From: a virus | Strand: one strand, 5' to 3' | IMG/VR virus record: IMGVR_UViG_3300044974_000194 | Coordinates: 1-32,529 of that record | DNA length: 32,529 nt | Shown: piece after piece, positions 29,192 through 32,529 of the stretch | Position numbering within the stretch: position 1 is the stretch's first letter | Layout of the letters: the number at the start of each line of letters is the position of its first letter | Translations under genes and position numbers: made by a program | The notes under the pieces: generated by a model | The model's input: the letters and a program-made list of their open reading frames with translations, nothing else | Told to the model about the DNA's origin: nothing | Database searches by the model: none

Positions 29192-29783
29192 ACCCGCTCG
29201 TTTGCTGGAGACGCTGAAGGCAACCCTAATGCCCAAAGCAACGAACGAAGAGCTTCTCTCCTTCGTTGTCACCGCTAACCAGTACGGACTCAACCCGTTT
29301 ACCCGAGAGATCTACGCTTTCCCCGCGCGGAATGGTGGCATCCAGCCCGTTGTCTCAGTCGATGGGTGGATACGCATGATGAACAATCACGCGAGCTTCG
29401 ACGGCATCCAGTTCACGACCGAAGACAAAGACGGAAAGCCGTTCAGCGTAACCGCTACGATTCATCTCAAAGACCGGACCCATCCGGTGGAAGTGACTGA
29501 GTATTTCTCGGAATGCTCGCGGAATACTGAGCCGTGGAAGGTCAATCCTCGACGGATGTTGCGACACAAAGCGTTGATCCAATGCGCTCGCGTAGCGTTT
29601 GGGTTCAGCGGCATCACTGACGAAGAGGAAGCCATCCCGCAAGCTCCGGTCAACGTAACTCCATCGCGTCCAATCTTCCGCAGCAAGCTGGAGCCGAAGG
29701 TTGAACCCGAGTCTGAACCGACTCCGTCAGTGGTTGTTCAACCCACCGAGTTGACTCTTAACGAAGGGAAATCCAATGAGTGA
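29121..29783 (+). CDS. RecT/Bet-like single-strand annealing protein (220 aa)
   Basis: The core (LLSFVVTANQYGLNPFTREIYAFP...IQPVVSVDGWIRMMNNHASFDG, then WKVNPRRMLRHKALIQCARVAFG) is typical of the Bet/RecT family, which anneals complementary single strands. The acidic Pro-rich C-terminus is usual. Start ATG 29121 (MKQEIIPSQKQ) keeps overlap with the previous gene short; 29010 is also open but reads as shadow. The following gene encodes an exonuclease, giving an annealase-exonuclease pair. Confidence 0.88.
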   Translation: MKQEIIPSQKQSALAIMASKFSVEPARLLETLKATLMPKATNEELLSFVVTANQYGLNPFTREIYAFPARNGGIQPVVSVDGWIRMMNNHASFDGIQFTTEDKDGKPFSVTATIHLKDRTHPVEVTEYFSECSRNTEPWKVNPRRMLRHKALIQCARVAFGFSGITDEEEAIPQAPVNVTPSRPIFRSKLEPKVEPESEPTPSVVVQPTELTLNEGKSNE

Positions 29784-30876
29784 CGAACGCAGTGGATTAC
29801 CGTCAGCGTCCGCAGCGAGCCGCTACGCTGCTTGTCTCGGAAGTTGGTGGCTTGAAAAGCAAATCGCAGAAGGTGTTGCCACGCACGACGCGACCATTGG
29901 AAACCGCATCCATGCGGCTCTTGCAATGGAGCCGGTGGAGAACCTGACATCAGACGAGACGTGGACCATTGATCGCTGCCGAGAGCAGGAACTGGAATTG
30001 GTGAAAGCGACGTTTCCAGAAACCATCGAAGAGCCGAGTGTGTGGCGCGAGAAGCGTTTGTGGTCCATCGATGACCGTGGGGTCAAACTCTGGAGCGGTA
30101 AGCCAGACGTTATCTACGTTGTCGGCTCCGCTGGTCTGATTATCGACTACAAGAGCGGTCGCGGTGCAGTCGAGGACGCTGCCGAGAACCTCCAGTTGCG
30201 GTGCTTGGTTGCTCTGCTCGACGAGAACTTTGGTTTCACATTCGACCGCATCACTGTGGCAATTGTGCAGCCTCTTGCAGGACTGCCAAGTGTCGCGGTC
30301 TACGAGTCAGCGGATATCCGCAATGCAATCGCGGAGTCTGCTGACCTGATGGAGCAGATCCAGAAGATCGGACATCCCCGCACTCCGTCCGAGTCCGCTT
30401 GCAAGTATTGCAAAGGCAAACCGTATTGTCCCGAAGCGCGGGAGCTTGCCATTGCTCCTCCGTTGAGCAATGCGCCAGATGGCATAACGCCAGACGCTAT
30501 AGCATCAACGTTGACCAATCAGACGCTTGGAGCGTTCTTGGACCGTGCAGCACAAGCGGAGGCTGTCATTGAGGCTTGCCGGTCAGAAGCTCGACGGAGA
30601 TTGAGCGAAGGGGACTCCATCGAAGGTTGGACGCTCAAAGAAGGATCGGTGCGCGAATCTATTTCAAACTCTGAAATAGTTGCGTCTCGGTTCTTGGAAC
30701 TTGGAACTTATGAGCAGCTAAGTTCCGCAATCACGCTGAACAAAACGAAGCTCAAAGATGCTCTAAAGGTTGCGACTGGAACTAAAGGTCGCGACTTGGA
30801 ATCAAAGCTGGATCAACTGCTTGCTGGCTGCACTGAAAGCAAGACCGGACAACCCACACTTACGAAGATCAAATGA
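29776..30876 (+). CDS. Cas4/RecB-like PD-(D/E)XK exonuclease with Fe-S type cysteines (366 aa)
   Basis: The active-site motif is KPD (D111), IDYKSG (D124, K126) and ENLQL (Q140). Cys20 near the N-terminus and a C209xxC212...C218 set after the catalytic core give the four-cysteine layout of Cas4/AddB type iron-sulfur nucleases. The SASAASRYAACLGS start resembles DUF2800 proteins. It would resect DNA ends to feed the annealase. The start overlaps the RecT-like gene by 8 bases. Confidence 0.8.
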   Translation: MSDERSGLPSASAASRYAACLGSWWLEKQIAEGVATHDATIGNRIHAALAMEPVENLTSDETWTIDRCREQELELVKATFPETIEEPSVWREKRLWSIDDRGVKLWSGKPDVIYVVGSAGLIIDYKSGRGAVEDAAENLQLRCLVALLDENFGFTFDRITVAIVQPLAGLPSVAVYESADIRNAIAESADLMEQIQKIGHPRTPSESACKYCKGKPYCPEARELAIAPPLSNAPDGITPDAIASTLTNQTLGAFLDRAAQAEAVIEACRSEARRRLSEGDSIEGWTLKEGSVRESISNSEIVASRFLELGTYEQLSSAITLNKTKLKDALKVATGTKGRDLESKLDQLLAGCTESKTGQPTLTKIK

Positions 30877-31307
30877 ATCAAACCCACCCAATGGAATTAG
30901 TCCGCGAGTTCATGCGGACCTATCAACAATGCATCCCAGAGCGTCCCGCACTGCCAGATCCCATCACGATCAACCTTCGGTATCGACTGATTGACGAGGA
31001 GGCTCAGGAGCTTTCCGAATCAACTTCCGCTGTCGAGTATCTCGACGCAATCGGAGATCTCTTGTACGTCGTATACGGAGCCGCGCTGGCTGCTGGATTC
31101 AGTCCGCATCAAGTGGACGCTGCTTTCACCGAGATCCATCGAAGCAATATGTCCAAAATCTGGACTGACGATGAGATTCATTCCATCCCCGCTGACTGCC
31201 GGTCTCACCGAGTTGGGGACAACCGACACATTGTGCGGAGAACGGACGGTAAGATCGCGAAGAGTCCGTCTTATTCTCCCGCTCGATTGGAGGGCTATAC
31301 CCGATGA
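30873..31307 (+). CDS. MazG/PRA-PH-like nucleotide pyrophosphohydrolase (144 aa)
   Basis: YRLIDEEAQELSES (E42, E43, E46) and EYLDAIGDLLYVVYG (D58, D62) form the metal-binding helices of the all-alpha NTP pyrophosphohydrolase superfamily. A C-terminal FTEIHRSNMSKIW and a KSPSYSPARLE end match phage members of that group. The enzyme may remove non-canonical dNTPs or alarmone-type nucleotides. The substrate is not deducible. Starts by 4-base overlap. Confidence 0.8.
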   Translation: MNQTHPMELVREFMRTYQQCIPERPALPDPITINLRYRLIDEEAQELSESTSAVEYLDAIGDLLYVVYGAALAAGFSPHQVDAAFTEIHRSNMSKIWTDDEIHSIPADCRSHRVGDNRHIVRRTDGKIAKSPSYSPARLEGYTR

Positions 31308-31633
31308 GACATCTATGGTCCCGAGGATTCGGACGGCTCCATTCTGATGCTGAAGTTATTACGAATGACGACGGTAAGAGATTCCTGCTCGCTGTCGTTG
31401 AGTTTGAGAAGCGAACTCTTGCGAACGGAAAACCCTACGCGCAACGGGTCACGTTCAGATCGTTTGACCCTGAAGACATGGACTGCGTGAGGATGCTCAC
31501 TGAGGGGACGCATATCATGTTCGACGGTGATTGCGATGCGCTCGCTGAAAAGAGCGCGACTGGCTGGTGGTACGCGAATCCGCGCATCACCGGACGAATC
31601 CATGAGATCATCCCGCCGCACGATGCATCTTGA
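31304..31633 (+). CDS. OB-fold, SSB-like protein candidate (109 aa)
   Basis: Five strand-like stretches in the order of an OB fold (RGFGRLHSDAEVITN, KRFLLAVVEFEK, AQRVTFRSF, GTHIMFDGDCDA, GWWYANPRITGRIHEI) suggest a single-strand DNA-binding protein. No acidic IPF tip is present, unlike the gene at 8664. Its place between exonuclease and RusA fits. Start ATG 31304 overlaps the previous stop. Confidence 0.6.
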   Translation: MRHLWSRGFGRLHSDAEVITNDDGKRFLLAVVEFEKRTLANGKPYAQRVTFRSFDPEDMDCVRMLTEGTHIMFDGDCDALAEKSATGWWYANPRITGRIHEIIPPHDAS

Positions 31634-32045
31634 TTTCCATGTCAGCGGAATCCCAAAGGCTCAACCGCGAGTCAAAGCGTTTGTGCGCGGTGGTCATGCG
31701 GGAGTCTACACTCCAGATTCAGCCGAGTCTTGGAAGCGAGCGGTCCGTCAGGAAGCCACTGCAAACGCTCCACGTTGCCTTCTGACGGGTCCGATTAGGT
31801 TGCAGCTCGACTTCTTCCTTCCACGACCCAAAGCGCATCTGGACAAGCACGGAGTCCCGAAGGCACAAAGTCCGGTTTGGCATTGCAAAAAACCGGATTT
31901 GGACAACCTCATCAAAGCGGTGACCGATGCGATAACCGACACTCAACGAGTCTGGTTGGACGACAGCCAGATTTACCAGATTACAGCGGTGAAAACATAC
32001 GCTCTGTACGCTTCGGGATGCAGCGTAAGGATCAACGCTGACTGA
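31623..32045 (+). CDS. rusA: RusA-type Holliday junction resolvase (140 aa)
   Basis: KKPDLDNLIKAVTDAIT (D92, D94) and RVWLDDSQI (D113, D114) are the hallmark acidic motif of RusA, which cuts Holliday junctions symmetrically. The N-terminal VSGIPKAQPRVKAFVRGG also fits. The length is typical (RusA of E. coli is 120 aa). The start overlaps the preceding gene by 11 bases; a longer start at 31527 would be a shadow. Confidence 0.88.
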   Translation: MHLDFHVSGIPKAQPRVKAFVRGGHAGVYTPDSAESWKRAVRQEATANAPRCLLTGPIRLQLDFFLPRPKAHLDKHGVPKAQSPVWHCKKPDLDNLIKAVTDAITDTQRVWLDDSQIYQITAVKTYALYASGCSVRINAD

Positions 32046-32054
32046 CTCTTGGAA

Positions 32055-32120
32055 AGTGCGGCATGGTGTGCAGGGAGATCCTGCAACGGGTTAGGTTTCA
32101 TCCCATAGAAACACCGCATT
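32055..32120 (+). ncRNA. Three-way-junction RNA candidate after rusA
   Basis: An outer stem (AGTGCGG 32055-32061 with CCGCATT 32114-32120, one G-U) encloses two hairpins: TGCAGG/CCTGCA (32069-32085, 5-base loop) and GTTTC/GAAAC (32095-32112). U-rich stretches follow (32119-32147). It could be a terminator-like structure, a small RNA or a riboswitch. The rest of the gap (32046-32247) holds this element and promoter C. Confidence 0.45.
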
Positions 32121-32174
32121 TTCCTAAGGTTTTCGCTGGTTTTTGAAACTCTTGAAAAAAGTTGAAGATTTTTG

Positions 32175-32215
32175 TTGCAGATAACCCACCGATGGGTTTA
32201 ACTCTCTCCATCGAC
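32175..32215 (+). promoter_or_regulatory. Promoter C with operator in the spacer
   Basis: AACCCA-CCGA-TGGGTT (32183-32198) fills the spacer between TTGCAG (32175-32180) and TTAACT (32198-32203), spacing 17. CCATCGAC (32208-32215) follows, as after promoter A. Promoter C would drive 32248 and, across the junction, the accessory and replication genes. Confidence 0.55.
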
Positions 32216-32247
32216 GGCGATCAAGCCGACGAAGAAACGACAAGAAT

Positions 32248-32448
32248 ATGACGAACGAAAACATCATCTCCGCTGCTCCTGAACTGCTCTTGGCTCTCAA
32301 GTCTTTGACTCTGGAAATTGAGAGCATCCTGTCGCACGAAGCCGGAAAGACTCGCGACCAGTTGATGGAACGTCTGCACATGGATTACGACGGAAAGCTC
32401 CGCGCTGCACGGTTCGCGATCTCGAAAGCCAACGGCAGAACAAACTAA
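32248..32448 (+). CDS. Small unknown phage protein (66 aa)
   Basis: MTNENIISAAPELLLALKSLTLEIE...AARFAISKANGRTN: the AAPELLxALK start and AxxAIxKA end occur in many tiny phage proteins of unknown role. Preceded by promoter C. No clear Shine-Dalgarno. Its stop is followed directly by the terminal repeat, so through the circle it lies just upstream of the gene at 63. Confidence 0.65.
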   Translation: MTNENIISAAPELLLALKSLTLEIESILSHEAGKTRDQLMERLHMDYDGKLRAARFAISKANGRTN

Positions 32449-32455
32449 GAATCTC

Positions 32456-32529
32456 AAGAGGGGCGCGACTCTCCAACGCGCAACAAACCATAACTCATAC
32501 CATCAAATACCATGACTTTTCCAAAGCTC
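32456..32529. repeat. Terminal direct repeat, right copy
   Basis: The right copy matches 7-80 without mismatch. The window ends within the gene that starts at 63 (its ATG is at 32511 here), so this partial frame is not annotated twice. Confidence 0.95.

Noticed and set aside
1-32529. CRISPR array, tRNA genes, integrase or attachment site
   Set aside because: None found on reading; no spaced direct repeats of CRISPR type, no cloverleaf sequence, no tyrosine or serine recombinase motifs.

Overview
The window reads as an essentially complete genome of a small tailed bacteriophage (about 32.4 kb), with every gene on the + strand. The last 74 bases (32456-32529) repeat bases 7-80 exactly, so the ends join and the molecule is either circular as assembled or carries a short direct terminal repeat. 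A GpA-type large terminase, a lambda-type portal, a ClpP-like head protease joined to the capsid protein, a tail terminator/tube/chaperone/tape-measure series and a holin/spanin-like cluster indicate siphovirus-type morphology with lambda-like packaging. I see no integrase, CI-like repressor, DNA polymerase, tRNA or CRISPR, which suggests a virulent phage of limited autonomy. The host is not identifiable with confidence. Many starts have A/C-rich leaders (…cacc-ATG) with no Shine-Dalgarno, which I loosely associate with freshwater Verrucomicrobiota-type genomes; this is a weak inference.

Layout. 32248 through the junction to 5203: accessory operon of very small genes (lysozyme-like endolysin, ribbon-helix-helix protein, an HNH endonuclease inserted in a small gene, and a 3.2-kb chain of about a dozen tiny genes linked by 4-base stop/start overlaps). 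5271-8588: metallophosphoesterase, winged-helix protein, replication initiator-like protein and DnaB-like helicase. 8664-9608: SSB-like protein, coiled-coil protein and HTH protein. 9609-9777: noncoding, palindrome-rich. 9778-17097: terminase small subunit, a nuclease-like protein, terminase large subunit, gpW-like protein, portal, protease-capsid fusion. 17109-21087: small structural and fibre genes, holin-like proteins and overlapping spanin-like genes. 21084-28944: neck/tail genes, ending in an 898-residue tail-tip or receptor-binding candidate. 28982-32045: recombination module (RecT/Bet-like annealase, Cas4/RecB-like exonuclease, MazG-like pyrophosphatase, OB-fold SSB-like protein, RusA resolvase).

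Regulation. One palindrome (consensus CCCAMCGWTGGGTT) occurs next to or inside a sigma-70-like promoter at the head of each of three apparent transcription units: upstream of 32248 (accessory plus replication, reading through the circular junction), upstream of 8664 (SSB and structural genes) and upstream of 28982 (recombination). In two of the three it fills the spacer between -35 and -10. This suggests one phage-encoded or host factor controls all three operons. Other notable structure: a repeated ribosome-binding/stop-start cassette that forces a shared KEAKP protein tail on unrelated genes, a nested internal start for the capsid, a long hairpin before the replication gene, hexamer repeats inside the initiator gene in the place where lambda's origin lies, and a three-way-junction RNA candidate after rusA.
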